From Ruminococcaceae bacterium D5 (GTDB lineage: Bacteria; Bacillota; Clostridia; Oscillospirales; Ruminococcaceae), in assembly GCA_900113995.1 (NCBI GenBank), contig FORK01000008.1, positions 53,641 through 117,640 on the forward strand: a DNA stretch of 64,000 nucleotides, read 5' to 3'. Made by a program: the position numbers and the translations under genes. Under the pieces are notes generated by a model. It saw nothing but the letters and a program-made list of their open reading frames with translations. It ran no database searches and was not told where the DNA came from. Of this stretch, positions 63,778 through 64,000 are shown piece after piece (positions within the stretch are counted from its first letter, which is position 1; each line of letters opens with the position of its first letter).

Positions 63778-63827
63778 CATGTCAAGGGCGGGGGCGCCAG
63801 CCCCCGTTCATCTTGACCCTTGACATG
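63778..63827. repeat. Long hairpin inside the IS256-like element
   Basis: CATGTCAAGGG (63778-63788) and CCCTTGACATG (63817-63827) enclose a GGGGGCGCCAGCCCCC inner stem, just after the transposase stop. Probably a terminator protecting against or ending read-through. Confidence 0.6.
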
Positions 63828-63842
63828 CCGGTATGCAGCAGG

Positions 63843-64000
63843 TTATTCCGGCATGCGATCAGCAAAGAATACTGCCAGCTGAGCATGAATCATGCTCCAG
63901 TCCTGTCTCCGGCCAGTCCATTTCTTTGTGATATCGATCATGGCCAGATACAGCATTTTCAATAGGCTGTCATCGGTGGGGAACACGGATTTTGCCTTGG
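63843..64000 (-). CDS. IS256-family transposase, C-terminal end (partial)
   Basis: The last 51 or so residues: KAKSVFPTDDSLLKMLYLAM, then DITKKWTGRRQDWSMIHAQL, ending RMPE. This is the conserved C-terminus of mutator-type transposases. The 5' part lies outside the window. Confidence 0.88.
   Translation of the reverse strand, partial: KAKSVFPTDDSLLKMLYLAMIDITKKWTGRRQDWSMIHAQLAVFFADRMPE

Larger units (their letters stand above)
63658..64000 (-). mobile_element. IS256-family element, partial
   Basis: Begins with GGGTCTGTCCCAAATTCTGT, a terminal repeat typical of IS256/mutator elements, inside the IS3-like orfB. The transposase end is on the minus strand and the element continues beyond the window. 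Confidence 0.8.

Noticed and set aside
1..64000. CRISPR arrays, rRNA, tRNA or prophage modules
   Set aside because: No regularly spaced repeats, no conserved rRNA or tRNA sequences and no phage structural genes were seen on either strand.

Overview
The window looks like a chromosomal segment of a spore-forming, anaerobic Clostridia-type Firmicute with moderately high GC, plausibly of the Oscillospirales. Evidence for this is a YunB-type sporulation protein, a T-box leader in front of cysS, Gram-positive promoters and a DinR-type SOS box, Ptb/Buk butyrate-type energy metabolism, DUF1540/DUF3793/DUF2325 proteins, and TTG/GTG starts behind strong AGGAGG sites. No rRNA, tRNA or CRISPR array was seen.

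Layout. 1-10.3 kb: end of threonine synthase, a DUF1540 peptide, a phosphoesterase, then the proteostasis run tig-clpP-clpX-lon-engB and lysA. 10.7-19.7 kb: a sugar-acid island. A LacI regulator sits in a divergent promoter region with three LacI-type operator sites. To its left run KDG kinase, a KDPG-aldolase/VOC fusion and an RraA-like protein; to its right run a second RraA-like protein, a complete TRAP transporter (dctPQM) and a D-2-hydroxyacid dehydrogenase. 19.9-23.2 kb: a frameshifted IS200/IS605 element beside two translationally coupled dynamin-like GTPase genes, one frameshifted and one truncated. 23.4-27.5 kb: MarR regulator plus a heterodimeric ABC exporter. 27.6-30 kb: an AT-rich DUF3795 gene and a secreted orphan protein. 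30-37 kb: leftward genes mtnN, cysS with T-box, a lipoprotein, and the tightly overlapped recA-recX-rimO-pgsA operon under an SOS box.

37-50 kb: a YfhO-type membrane protein, an XRE regulator, a phosphatase, a DUF975-like membrane protein coupled to a sigma-54 activator, and a canonical -24/-12 promoter in front of a creatininase-family gene. An EamA transporter follows behind a structured leader RNA of unknown class, then yunB, an OYE-family reductase and a secreted SH3/C39-like protein. 50-54.5 kb: a spermidine/putrescine-type ABC system, potABCD. 54.5-57 kb: acetyltransferases, including a GNAT fused to a beta-rich domain, and cysE. 57.3-60.8 kb: radC, a zinc-ribbon peptide and ptb-buk-ACT. 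60.9-62.3 kb: flavodoxin, DUF3793 and DUF2325 genes with two DtxR-like palindromes, probably an iron-limitation module. 62.4 kb to the end: an IS3/IS150-like element decayed and interrupted by an IS256-family element that runs off the window.

The best candidates for something undescribed are the EamA leader RNA (45775-45891), the sigma-54/creatininase unit with its large upstream inverted repeat, the double-RraA sugar-acid island, and the damaged tandem dynamin pair. All functional calls rest on reading motifs by eye; no search was run.
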